Source: Actinomadura sp. GC306 (GTDB taxonomy: Bacteria; Actinomycetota; Actinomycetes; Streptosporangiales; Streptosporangiaceae). Taken from it: 48,689 nt of DNA. The notes beneath the pieces are model-generated. The model had not been told where the DNA came from and made no database searches. It was given only the letters and a program-made list of their open reading frames with translations. The translations under genes and the position numbers were made by a program. Below are positions 41,038 through 48,689 of this stretch, in pieces. Within the stretch, counting starts at the first letter, position 1. Each line of letters opens with the position of its first letter. The DNA is taken from NCBI RefSeq assembly GCF_004348665.1, contig NZ_SMKM01000015.1:1-48689 (forward strand), written 5' to 3'.

Positions 41038-41681
41038 GCGTCCGCATCGTCGGCCATCGGGGGGCGCGGCGGGCGGGGGGCGTGCCATTCGAGGTGGACG
41101 CCGAGCATGCGGATGGTGAAGCAGGCCGCCACGGCGAGCAGCGCGGCGGGGAGGTCGTACAGGTCCAGGTGGACGGCGGCGACCGTGATCGCGGCGGCGA
41201 CGAAGGCCGGGATCGCGTAGAGGTCGCTGCGGAGCACCGAGGGGATCCGGCCGATCAGGACGTCGCGCATCGTGCCGCCGCCCACGCCGGTGACCACGCC
41301 CAGGAGCAGGGCGGGGCCGACGCCCATGCCGTAGGCGAGCGCCTTGCTCGCGCCGATGACGGCGAACGTGCTCAGGCCGATCGCGTCCATGATCGTGATC
41401 GAGAGCTCCAGCCGGTACAGGAAGCGGCTGAAGCCGAACGCGAGCAGGCCGCCGAGCGCGGCCAGGGCGAAGTAGCGCCAGTCGACGAACGTGGCGGGCG
41501 GGACCGCGCCGAGGATCACGTCCCGGATGACCCCGCCGCCCAGCGCGGTGATCATCCCGAGGCCGACGACGCCGACCACGTCCAGCCGGGTCGCGCGCAC
41601 GGCCGTCAGCGCGCCGTTGAGGCCGAAGGCGAAGGTGCCGGCCAGGTCCAGCGCGAGCAGCAACGGCGGTACGGTGCTCAT
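41034..41681 (-). CDS. TRIC-family cation channel (UPF0126)
   Basis: A 215-residue protein with seven transmembrane helices arranged as two three-helix repeats plus one: FGLNGALTAV...GLGMITALGGGVIRDVILG, and FAVIGASKAL...GVVTGVGGGTMRDVLIG. The paired GGGxxRDxxxG motifs are the signature of prokaryotic TRIC channels, homotrimeric potassium-selective pores. The C-terminal tail is Pro-rich. No regulatory site is visible. The gene lies downstream of a decayed GH97 gene on the same strand. Confidence 0.92.
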   Translation of the reverse strand: MSTVPPLLLALDLAGTFAFGLNGALTAVRATRLDVVGVVGLGMITALGGGVIRDVILGAVPPATFVDWRYFALAALGGLLAFGFSRFLYRLELSITIMDAIGLSTFAVIGASKALAYGMGVGPALLLGVVTGVGGGTMRDVLIGRIPSVLRSDLYAIPAFVAAAITVAAVHLDLYDLPAALLAVAACFTIRMLGVHLEWHAPRPPRPPMADDADA

Positions 41682-41709
41682 CCCGTCTTTCTACACGCTC
41701 ACTCCCGCC

Positions 41710-42460
41710 TCACCCGCCCCGCAGGTCGGCCGGGGCGGCGGGACGGAACCGCACCGCCTGCCCGCCGCTGCGCTCAAGGGCGGCGGTGAAGGTGCCGGCG
41801 CGGGTGACGACGGAGCGCTCGACGTCGACGGCCTCCGGGTTGCGGGCGTAGTCGGTGTCCGGGCCGTCGGAGTAGGACTCCGCGATCCACGTGCCCTCGC
41901 CGAGGAAGGAGAGCGGGTACCGCAGGGTGCGGGGGTTCTCGCCGGTCATCGCGCCGACGTACCAGTCGGTGCCCGAGCGCCGCGCCATGACGAGGTGGTC
42001 GCCGACTTCGGCGGAGAGCACCCTGGTCTCGTCCCAGGTGACGGGGACGTCCTCGATGAACTTCAGGCCGGGCGAGTCCGCGTAGTGGCGGGGCAGGTCG
42101 GCGGCCATCTGCGCGCCTGACGAGTAGGTCACGTAGTAGGCGAGCTGCTTGGCCAGTGTCGTATGGACGCGGCGCCCGGCCTTCTGCGGGTCCCAGCGGA
42201 TTGGTGAGGCGCAGGCCGAGGGCCGACGGCTCTACGAGGACGGAACCGGCGCGGCGCACGGCGTACCGGAGGCGGCCGCCGTCCGCGGAGACGGTCAGCC
42301 TGAGCGTGCCGTCCGGCGACGTGACCTCGGGTTCCGCGGGCGGGGGCGGCGGGCCGGCGGACGCGCCGGCGAGCACGGCCAGGAAGGTGCCCGCGGTCAG
42401 GACGGCCGTCACGGTCCGCAGCGCTCGGCGCGTGGGTCGCGTGGATCCCGGGTTCGGCAT
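41710..42460 (-). pseudogene. GH97 glycosidase gene lacking its catalytic core
   Basis: The 5' part (ATG 42460) encodes a Sec signal peptide and the first strand set of a GH97 N-domain (TSPDGTLRLTVSADGGRLRY, VEPSALGLRLT). The 3' part, in another frame, encodes the GH97 C-terminal region (TTLAKQLAYYVTYSSGAQM, WYVGAMTGENPRTLRYPLSF). Intact family members are about 630-700 residues; about 400 codons including the whole (beta/alpha)8 barrel are missing, and the junction near 42195 shifts frame. It is inactive. Originally it probably acted on alpha-glucosides or alpha-galactosides outside the cell. Confidence 0.85.
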
Positions 42461-42553
42461 GGTGGTCTACATCGTGCCGTCCGGGGAAGGGACAGTGAAC
42501 ACCTGATCCTCCTGTTAATGCCGGTTTTAGATGCAACGCGATAGAAAGTCGAC

Positions 42554-44008
42554 ATGAGTCTCACCCGTCGCGGTTTTCTCGTCGCGGGGCTCGCCGGAGG
42601 AGCGGCCCTCCTCAGCGGCGCAGGGCCCCGCGGTTCCGGCACCGGCGCCCGGCCCGCACCGGACGCCGGGGAGTACGTCACGATGCCGGGGGTGCCGCGG
42701 CCGCGGCTGACGGCGCGGCGGCACGGCCGGACGGCGGACGGCCTGCTGCTCATCGGCCCGTTCCGCGGCCGCGACGACGCCGACGCCCTCATCGTGGACG
42801 ACAGCGGCGAACCCGTATGGATCCACCGCTCGGACCAGCTCGTGACCGACGTGCGGGTCCAGACCTACAAGGGCGAGCCGGTGCTCACCTACTGGGAGGG
42901 CGAGCGCAGGACGGGCGGTTACGGCTACGGGGTCGGGGTCGTCCTCGGGCAGGACTACCGGCGGGTCGCCGAGGTCCGCACCGGCAACGGCGTCGAGGGC
43001 GACTTCCACGAGTTCGTCCTGACCGACCGCGGCACGGCGCTGTTCATCGCCTATCCGGAGGTGGCGGCCGACATGCGCCCGATCGGCTGGCCGCGGGACG
43101 GGCGCGTCCTCGACAACCGGGTCCAGGAGATCGACGTGGCGACGGGCGAGGTGCTGCTCGACTGGAGCGCCCTCGGCCACCTCGACGTCGCCGAGACGCT
43201 CATGCCGCTGGCCGAGGGCGCCGACGGCACGCCGGGCAAGCCGTTCGACCCGATCCACGTCAACTCGATCCAGGACGACGGGGAGACGCTGCTGCTGTCG
43301 GCCCGCAACTCCTGCGCCCTGTACTCGCTCGACCGGCGGACGGGCGAGGTCCGCTGGCGCCTCGGCGGCAAGCGCAGCGACTTCCCGGTGAGCGGGAAGG
43401 CGGAGTTCTTCTGGCAGCACGACGCCCGCCGCCAGCCGGACGGGACGATCTCGCTCTTCGACAACCAGATCACCGACCCGGGCGACGGGCCGTCCCGGGG
43501 CATGATCCTGGAGGTCGACGAGGAGGCCCGGCGGGTGCGGCTCGTCCAGGAGTTCAGCGACGGCCGCACCTTCGGCCAGTACATGGGGAACATGCAGCTC
43601 CTGCCGGGCGGGAACGCGCTCGTCGGCTGGGGCTCGACCGGGGCGGTGACGGAGTTCGCCGGCGACGGAAGGCCCGTTCTGGAGCTGACCGGCGTCGGGA
43701 ACGGCTCGTACCGCGCCTACCGCTCCCCCTGGCACGGCCGTCCAGCGACGGGCCCGGCCGTCGTGACGACCCCGCTGGACGACGACTTGATGCGCGTCCA
43801 CGTGAGCTGGAACGGCGCGACCGGGGTGTCCGCGTGGCGTTTCCACACCGGGGCGGAGCCGTCCGGCCTGTCGGTGGCGGGGACGGCCCGGCGGACCGGT
43901 TTCGAGACGGCCGCGACCGTCCGCCGGGCCCCGTACGTCGTCGTGGAGGCCGTCGCGGTGGACGGCTCGTCCCTCGGCCGCTCCGCCCCGCGGGCCGTGA
44001 CCGCGTAG
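42554..44008 (+). CDS. Arylsulfotransferase (ASST)-family protein, Tat-exported
   Basis: A 484-residue protein. LTRRGFLVAGLAGGAALLSG is a Tat signal. The mature part is a beta-propeller of the arylsulfotransferase type: LLIGPFRGRDDADALIVDDSGEPVW, GDFHEFVLTDRGTAL, PIHVNSIQDDGETLLLSAR, FFWQHDARRQPDGTISLFDNQ. His residues in FHEF, IHVNS and WQHDA match the active-site positions of ASST enzymes, which move sulfate between phenols. Similar proteins are common in soil actinomycetes; a purely structural role is possible. It is divergent from the GH97 remnant and convergent with the S4 gene (12 bases). Confidence 0.87.
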   Translation: MSLTRRGFLVAGLAGGAALLSGAGPRGSGTGARPAPDAGEYVTMPGVPRPRLTARRHGRTADGLLLIGPFRGRDDADALIVDDSGEPVWIHRSDQLVTDVRVQTYKGEPVLTYWEGERRTGGYGYGVGVVLGQDYRRVAEVRTGNGVEGDFHEFVLTDRGTALFIAYPEVAADMRPIGWPRDGRVLDNRVQEIDVATGEVLLDWSALGHLDVAETLMPLAEGADGTPGKPFDPIHVNSIQDDGETLLLSARNSCALYSLDRRTGEVRWRLGGKRSDFPVSGKAEFFWQHDARRQPDGTISLFDNQITDPGDGPSRGMILEVDEEARRVRLVQEFSDGRTFGQYMGNMQLLPGGNALVGWGSTGAVTEFAGDGRPVLELTGVGNGSYRAYRSPWHGRPATGPAVVTTPLDDDLMRVHVSWNGATGVSAWRFHTGAEPSGLSVAGTARRTGFETAATVRRAPYVVVEAVAVDGSSLGRSAPRAVTA

Positions 44009-44020
44009 GTCAGTCCCAGG

Positions 44021-44425
44021 TCAGTCCTGCCGGGGCGGTTCGTTGAGGGTGCGGTAGCGGTCGAGGAGGCGTTCCAGCTCGCGGCGCTCGCGCTTGGTGG
44101 GGCGGCCCGCGCCGCGCTCGCGGCGGCCGACCGGGATGAGCGCCTCGCGCGGCGGCGGGGGCGGGCTCTTGTCGATCAGGCACTCGGCGGCGGCCGGCGC
44201 CCCGACCCGCTTGCGGATGACCTTCTGCACGACGACGATCCGCTCGCGCCCGTCATGGCGCAGCCGGATCTCGTCGCCGGGCTTCACCGCGGTGGACGGC
44301 TTGGCGCGCTCGTCGTTCACCCGGACGTGCCCCGCGCGGCAGGCGGTCGTCGCCATCGAGCGGGTCTTCAGCAGGCGCACGGACCAGAGCCACAGATCGA
44401 CCCGCACGGTGCCCTCGTCGGCCAT
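44021..44425 (-). CDS. hslR: S4-domain RNA-binding protein (Hsp15/HslR-like)
   Basis: A 134-residue protein. Residues 5-60 form the S4 fold (VRVDLWLWSVRLLKTRSMATTACRAG, HVRVNDERAKPSTAVKPGD), followed by a basic helical tail (GRPTKRERRELERLLDRY). Hsp15 binds 50S subunits carrying stalled nascent chains. The ATG at 44425 is 12 bases after the acyltransferase stop, making it the third gene of the patatin-acyltransferase-S4 unit. Confidence 0.88.
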   Translation of the reverse strand: MADEGTVRVDLWLWSVRLLKTRSMATTACRAGHVRVNDERAKPSTAVKPGDEIRLRHDGRERIVVVQKVIRKRVGAPAAAECLIDKSPPPPPREALIPVGRRERGAGRPTKRERRELERLLDRYRTLNEPPRQD

Positions 44426-44437
44426 GCGTCCATGATG

Positions 44438-45424
44438 TCACTTCGCGGCGGGTGCCTTGTTGGCGCTGATCCAGGCGTCGGCGCGCTCCCACTGCGTGTA
44501 CAGCCAGTCGGTGCGGGCCGCGCGGTCCGCGGGGACGTCCTCGGCGGGGATCCGCCACCAGAGGGCGTGGACGGGCTCGGTCAGCGGGACGTGCCGCCAG
44601 ACGTCGCCGGGCGTGGCCATGTGGTCGAGGCCGACGTGCGCGACGAACACGACGTCGGCGGTCGGCGCGGCGTCCAGCGCGGCCAGCACGCCGCCGGGTC
44701 GGGGCGGCATCAGGTTCCGCATCCGGGTGGCGCGTTCCGCCTCGCGCACGCGGCGGAGCCGGGCCAGCCGCCGGATCGCGCGGCGGCGGCGCTCCGGGGA
44801 GAAGTTGCCGCCCTCGGGGAAGATGACGAGCGCGTCGCGGGGGCCGAGGCCGGCGGCGAGCCGGCCGATGTCGTCGACGGCGCCGCCGCCGGGCGACACC
44901 CACGCGTTCGGCATGCGGTTCGCCGCGATGTCGATGCACGGGTCGAGCTGGAGCATCGCCTTCATGACCACGCGGGGCCGCCGCAGGTAGTCGGTGAGCA
45001 GGTGGTGGACGAGGAGCAGCGCGTCGCCGGGGCCCGCGTGCCGGCTGAGGACGATCAGCGGCCGGTCGCCGTCCGCCGGCTCCCGGCCCGTGTCCCCCTC
45101 CGTCTCCCCCTCGATCAGCAGCCGCAGGCCGAGCACCCGCTCCGCGGCGGCGTACAGGCCGGCGACGTAGCGGCGGATGATGTCGTAGTGCCGGTCGTCG
45201 CGGGTCCGGCGGCGGAGCCACAGCCACCCGCACTCCAGCACCGCGGCCGACTCCCGCGTGCCCCACACCAGCGCGAACCAGAGCAGGCGGGCGGCGCGCC
45301 TGCGCTCGCGCCCGACGACGTAGGCGACCGCGTAGGCGACCGGGAACACCACCACGAGCAGCAGTGTCAGCACGAACAGGAACGGCGTCAGGACCAGGCG
45401 GCGGACGATGGGGGGAGGCAGCAT
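44438..45424 (-). CDS. Lysophospholipid acyltransferase (PlsC-like)
   Basis: A 328-residue protein. A long hydrophobic N-terminal helix (VLTPFLFVLTLLLVVVFPVAYA) anchors it. LSRHAGPGDALL is the acyltransferase HxxxxD motif, and VIFPEGGNFS is the block III FPEG motif. It should transfer acyl chains to lysophospholipid or a related acceptor. ATG at 45424 lies one base after the patatin stop (45426-45428), so a lipase and an acyltransferase are made together, which suggests a deacylation/reacylation pair for membrane lipids. Confidence 0.88.
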   Translation of the reverse strand: MLPPPIVRRLVLTPFLFVLTLLLVVVFPVAYAVAYVVGRERRRAARLLWFALVWGTRESAAVLECGWLWLRRRTRDDRHYDIIRRYVAGLYAAAERVLGLRLLIEGETEGDTGREPADGDRPLIVLSRHAGPGDALLLVHHLLTDYLRRPRVVMKAMLQLDPCIDIAANRMPNAWVSPGGGAVDDIGRLAAGLGPRDALVIFPEGGNFSPERRRRAIRRLARLRRVREAERATRMRNLMPPRPGGVLAALDAAPTADVVFVAHVGLDHMATPGDVWRHVPLTEPVHALWWRIPAEDVPADRAARTDWLYTQWERADAWISANKAPAAK

Positions 45425-45425
45425 C

Positions 45426-46262
45426 TCACGCTCGTTCTTTGAGGTACTCCAATGATGCCTGGTAGGCGCGGTCGATGTGGACGCGGATTCCGGCCACATT
45501 CCGGTACCTCATCTGGGCGAGGTCGACCCCCGCCTTCGGCGGTTCGGTGCTCGCGGGCAGGACGTGGACGTCCAGGTCGTCCGGCAGTTCGGCCATCTCC
45601 TCGAAGAACCGGTGCCGCCGCGCGATCTCGAACGCGACCATGCCGACCTCCCAGGGCCTGCGGGGCGGCGGCAGGTCGCGCTCGATCCGCCCGACGTGCA
45701 GCACGTAGACGGTCGTGGCGCCGAGCATGACGGCGCGGCCGACCGGGATGCTGTGCACGAGCCCGCCGTCGAAGTAGTGCCGGTCGCCGACCCGGACGGG
45801 CGGCAGCAGGCCTGGGACGGCGGACGAGGCGAGCACCGCCGGGGCGAGCGGCCCCTCGGTGAACCAGTGCGCCATCGCCGTCTCGATGCCCGCCGCGACG
45901 CACTGGAACGGGACGGCCAGCTCCTCGAACGTCCGGGCGGGCAGGGTCTCGTCCAGCATCCGGTGCAGCGGCTCGTTGGAGTGCAGGTGGGTGCCGGAGC
46001 GGGCGAGCGTCCACAGCCGCGACCAGACCCGCGCGCCGAACACGTCGCGGACGGAGTCGTCCGACCACAGCTCGGTGAGGCGGTCGACGGCCGTGTCGGG
46101 CGAGGCGGCGATGAACGCGCCGTTCACCGCCCCGATCGAGGTGCCGACGACGAGGTCCGGGCTGATGCCCATCTCCTGCAGCGCGCGCAGCATCCCGACC
46201 TCGTGCGCGCCGAGGACACCGCCGCCACCCAGTACGAACGCGACCCGCGGCTCCCGTTCCAC
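45426..46262 (-). CDS. Patatin-like phospholipase
   Basis: A 278-residue patatin. The oxyanion loop is VLGGGGVLGAHE, nucleophile Ser is in VVGTSIGAV, and catalytic Asp is in FDGGLVHSIP: a complete Ser-Asp dyad. No signal peptide, so it acts in the cytoplasm or on the inner membrane face. The GTG start at 46262 has AAGGAGG at good spacing. First gene of the operon with PlsC-like and S4 genes. Confidence 0.92.
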   Translation of the reverse strand: MEREPRVAFVLGGGGVLGAHEVGMLRALQEMGISPDLVVGTSIGAVNGAFIAASPDTAVDRLTELWSDDSVRDVFGARVWSRLWTLARSGTHLHSNEPLHRMLDETLPARTFEELAVPFQCVAAGIETAMAHWFTEGPLAPAVLASSAVPGLLPPVRVGDRHYFDGGLVHSIPVGRAVMLGATTVYVLHVGRIERDLPPPRRPWEVGMVAFEIARRHRFFEEMAELPDDLDVHVLPASTEPPKAGVDLAQMRYRNVAGIRVHIDRAYQASLEYLKERA

Positions 46263-46376
46263 CCGCCCTCCTTCGAATGCTGAGGGCAGCTTCTCCCCCT
46301 AGATCAACCGTAAACGGGGCAAGGGCCACGAACCACCACCGGCGATGTGCCGACGGGGCCAGGAGGGGGCCAGGAG

Positions 46377-46413
46377 GGGGCCGGCCGCCCGGAGGCGCTG
46401 GGCGGCCGGCCCC
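46377..46413 (-). terminator. Strong hairpin after the GH3 gene
   Basis: GGGGCCGGCCGCCC (46377-46390) pairs perfectly with GGGCGGCCGGCCCC (46400-46413) over a nine-base loop, just after the GH3 stop. Two direct 11-base repeats GGGGCCAGGAG (46355-46376) adjoin it. Confidence 0.7.
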
Positions 46414-46423
46414 GGTTCCCGGC

Positions 46424-48364
46424 TCAGTGGTGGCCGCGGCGGGTCCGCAGGCCGTATCCGTAGGGGAACAGCGGGTCGTACTTCCGGTCGCCGACGTTGA
46501 TCGGCTCCTGGTCCTCGCTGCGCGGCCAGGTCACCGGGAGGCGGCCCTGGAACGGGCGCTCGCCGAACAGGACGTCCGCGACGCCCGCGCCCTCGCTGCC
46601 GGGCAGCCAGGACATGACGAACGCGTCCATCTTGGACAGCCGGTCCGTGACGATCTGCGGGCGGCCCGCGACGTCCAGGACGACGCACGTCTCGATCGCG
46701 CCGCACACCTTGTCGATGTTGGCCTTGTCGGCGTCGGACAGGTTCAGCGTGTGCCCGTTGCCGACGTCGCCGACGCCCTCCGCGTAGGGCGTCTCACCGA
46801 CCACGACCACGCCGACGTCGCTGCCGGACGTCGGAGCCGAGGCGTCCTCGCTGTAGGTGACGTTCCTGGAGTACTGCCTGATGCCGTCCAGGATCGTCGT
46901 GCCGGGGATGATGTCGCCGGACTGGCCCTGCCAGGTGACCGTCCAGCCGCCGGCCTGGTTGCCCATGTCGTCGGCGTTGACGCCCGCGACGTAGATGTCC
47001 GCGTTCCGCTTCAGCGGCAGCGCCCGCCCGCGGTTCTTCAGCAGCACCTGCGATTCGGCGACGGCCCGGCGCGCCACCGCGCGGTGCGCCGGCGAGCCGA
47101 TCGTGTCCGCGTACCTGCGGTCGGTGTACGGCCGCTCGAACAGGCCGAGCCGGAACTTCGCCGCGAGGATGCGGCGCACGGCGTCGTCGATGCGCGCCGT
47201 CGGGACGCGTCCCGCCCGCACCTCGGCCAGCAGCGTCTCGACGAACTGGGGCGCGCTGAACGGCTCCATGAACATGTCGACGCCGGCGTTGACGGACGTG
47301 CGGACCTGCGCGGCGTAGTCGCCGGGGATCTGCTGGATGGCGGCCCAGTCGCTGATGACGAAGCCCTCGAACCCGATCTTCTCCTTTAGGACGCCGGTCA
47401 GCAGCTCCTTGTGCGCGTGCATCTTCACCGGGTTGCCGACGCCGTCCTCGGTCCAGTCCACGCTGGAGAAGGACGGCATGACGCTGCCGACGCCGTACTT
47501 GCGCACGGCCGTGGCGTACGGCGCCACGTTGATCTTCATGAACGTCCGGCGGTCGGTGACCGTGACGCCCTGGTCGATGGTGTAGTCGCCGGTCGTGGAC
47601 GAGCCGAACACCGTGTCGCCGTCGCCGGCGTAGTGCTTGACCGTGGCGAGGACGTGCTCCGGCCTGCGCATGTCGGACGGGCGGCGGCCCTGGAAGCCCT
47701 CGATGCCCGTCTCCATCCGCTCGACGAGCTCGGGCGTCTCGCCGTACGCCTCGTACGAGCGGCCCCAGCGCAGGTCGCGCACGACGCAGACGCACGGCCC
47801 GAAGATCCACTGCGGCCCGGTCGCCCGGGTCTCCTTCGCGGTGATCGCCTGCATCTCGCGGACCAGGCCGGGATCGCGCGCCGCGCCCATCCCGATGTTG
47901 TGCGGGAAGACGGTCGCGCCGACGAGGTTGCCGTGGCCGTGCACCGAGTCGATCCCGTAGATCAGCGGGATGCGCAGCCGGGTCGCGAGCGCCTTCTCCT
48001 GGAAGGCGTCCACCATGTCGGCCCAGCCCGCGGGGGTGTTGTCGGCGGGGACCGAGCCCCCGCCCGACAGCACCGAGCCGAGGTGCAGCTCGGTGATCTG
48101 GTCGCGGGCTCCGTCGACGGCGCCGCGCTCCGCCTGCGTCATCTGCCCGACCTTCTCTTCGAGCGTCATGCGGCGGAGCAGGTCGTCCACCCGTTCCGAC
48201 ACGGGCAGCCGCTCGTTCAGGTAGGCGGCTCCGGCCGGCGCGGCGGGCGTGGCGGCCGCCGCGGCGGGCGCCGCCGCGACGGACGACGGCAGGGCGGTGA
48301 TGGTCGCGAGCGCGACGAGCGTCCGCCCGATCCGGGTGCGGGCGCGTCTGTGGGGGTGTCGCAA
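46424..48364 (-). CDS. Secreted GH3 beta-glucosidase-like hydrolase
   Basis: A 646-residue exported glycoside hydrolase of family 3. The Sec signal ends about residue 45 (ALPSSVAAAPAAAAATPA). The (beta/alpha)8 domain contains MTLEEKVGQMTQAERGA, YGIDSVHGHGN, KHYAGDG and the nucleophile Asp in GFVISDWAAI. The alpha/beta sandwich domain follows (SQVLLKNRGRALPLKRN) up to FPYGYGLRT. It resembles exo-1,3/1,4-beta-glucanases that release glucose from beta-glucans. The start is TTG at 48364: AGGAGG sits exactly six bases upstream and the signal peptide begins there, so the longer frame is rejected. Monocistronic, with a strong hairpin after the stop. Confidence 0.9.
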   Translation of the reverse strand: MRHPHRRARTRIGRTLVALATITALPSSVAAAPAAAAATPAAPAGAAYLNERLPVSERVDDLLRRMTLEEKVGQMTQAERGAVDGARDQITELHLGSVLSGGGSVPADNTPAGWADMVDAFQEKALATRLRIPLIYGIDSVHGHGNLVGATVFPHNIGMGAARDPGLVREMQAITAKETRATGPQWIFGPCVCVVRDLRWGRSYEAYGETPELVERMETGIEGFQGRRPSDMRRPEHVLATVKHYAGDGDTVFGSSTTGDYTIDQGVTVTDRRTFMKINVAPYATAVRKYGVGSVMPSFSSVDWTEDGVGNPVKMHAHKELLTGVLKEKIGFEGFVISDWAAIQQIPGDYAAQVRTSVNAGVDMFMEPFSAPQFVETLLAEVRAGRVPTARIDDAVRRILAAKFRLGLFERPYTDRRYADTIGSPAHRAVARRAVAESQVLLKNRGRALPLKRNADIYVAGVNADDMGNQAGGWTVTWQGQSGDIIPGTTILDGIRQYSRNVTYSEDASAPTSGSDVGVVVVGETPYAEGVGDVGNGHTLNLSDADKANIDKVCGAIETCVVLDVAGRPQIVTDRLSKMDAFVMSWLPGSEGAGVADVLFGERPFQGRLPVTWPRSEDQEPINVGDRKYDPLFPYGYGLRTRRGHH

Positions 48365-48689
48365 GTCGTCCCTCCTGGGTCGCTTCCTCGACGCCGCGCG
48401 GCCCGGCGGACCGCACGCCGGAGCCCGGGGGCCATGGCTCGCCCGGACGGCCATGACCCCTGCACCGGTGACGTCGTCACCCAGGAACCTCCCCCGGCTC
48501 CCCCTACCTGTCAAGAAACCTAACTATTTGCGCGAACCCCCTCCGGCGGGGCATGAAAGGGGCATTGACAGAGATCAACTCCGCGCGTTATGCGGACGCC
48601 GACACGCTGGTCGTCCACGCCCGGCCGCCCACCGCCCGGCCGCCGCGCCGAGGGCGCGCGCACACCGCGTGGAAAGCACGACCCCCACC
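48365..48689. other. Intergenic region upstream of the GH3 gene
   Basis: No gene is supportable here. On the minus strand TTGACA (48514-48509) could be the GH3 -35 box, but no -10 follows at normal distance. The adjacent AT-rich AAATAGTTAGG could be an operator for sugar control. On the plus strand TTGACA (48565-48570) and TATGCG (48589-48594), 18 apart, are a weak promoter candidate for a gene beyond the window. Confidence 0.35.

Noticed and set aside
46355..46376. Direct repeats before the GH3 terminator as a possible CRISPR or VNTR
   Set aside because: Only two 11-base units without spacers. No CRISPR-like array occurs anywhere in the window.
48365..48514. N-terminal extension of the GH3 gene
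   Set aside because: The extension lacks a signal and is Arg/Pro-rich. AGGAGG before TTG 48364 and the signal peptide beginning there define the start.
48565..48594. Plus-strand TTGACA-N18-TATGCG as a firm promoter
   Set aside because: The -10 lacks the final T, and no gene follows within the window, so it is only mentioned as a weak candidate.

Overview
The window is chromosomal DNA of a high-GC actinomycete. The evidence is strong G/C in third codon positions, many GTG and some TTG starts, four-base start/stop overlaps, leaderless-looking promoters, an encoded CCA on one tRNA, Rhs/HINT toxin remnants, an ESX-free secretome of Tat and Sec proteins, and typical actinobacterial families (HAF repeats, DUF6193, TetR-TPR, CHAT-TPR). 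Streptosporangiales (for example Thermomonosporaceae) is my best guess. The genus cannot be fixed from the sequence alone.

Region 1 (1-8.8 kb) is an accessory, partly decayed segment beside a tRNA-Asp/tRNA-Phe pair. It holds a truncated P-loop kinase gene, a DUF6193 gene, a broken IS5-type transposase, a SUKH immunity gene and a multiply frameshifted Rhs/HINT deaminase-toxin remnant. An intact PLP-enzyme // deformylase-GntR locus follows, with a palindromic two-way promoter. After that come a 5'-truncated beta-CASP nuclease, a perfect 64-bp palindrome, another transposase scrap and a methyltransferase.

Region 2 (9-14.2 kb) has a secreted HAF-repeat protein, a methyltransferase, a TauD-like dioxygenase coupled to an unknown HDGAH protein, and a RES/MbcA-type toxin-antitoxin pair.

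Region 3 (14.4-29.5 kb) is the most interesting part. It is a tightly overlapping eight-gene operon: coiled-coil protein, tandem AAA+ ATPase of ClpB type, radical-SAM activase-like protein, FHA protein, polytopic membrane Ser/Thr kinase-like protein, zinc ribbon, membrane protein, and a 1403-residue TPR-CHAT caspase-like protease. A small zinc-ribbon gene and a TetR-TPR regulator sit next to it. The gene set looks like a phospho-regulated, ATP-dependent protease-effector system (conflict, stress or development). I know no name for this exact combination. It stands beside the RES toxin module, which fits a defence-island setting.

Region 4 (29.5-48.7 kb) is ordinary metabolism and regulation, with several deletion scars. 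It includes two medium-chain reductases (one a remnant), an XRE-membrane protein pair with a consensus promoter flanked by inverted operators, an SDR/NmrA pair divergent from an AraC regulator, and an aldo/keto reductase. It also has HAD, YjbR, DUF3592, methyltransferase and TRIC-channel genes, a GH97 gene that has lost its catalytic core, an arylsulfotransferase, a patatin-acyltransferase-S4 operon, and a secreted GH3 glucosidase with a TTG start.
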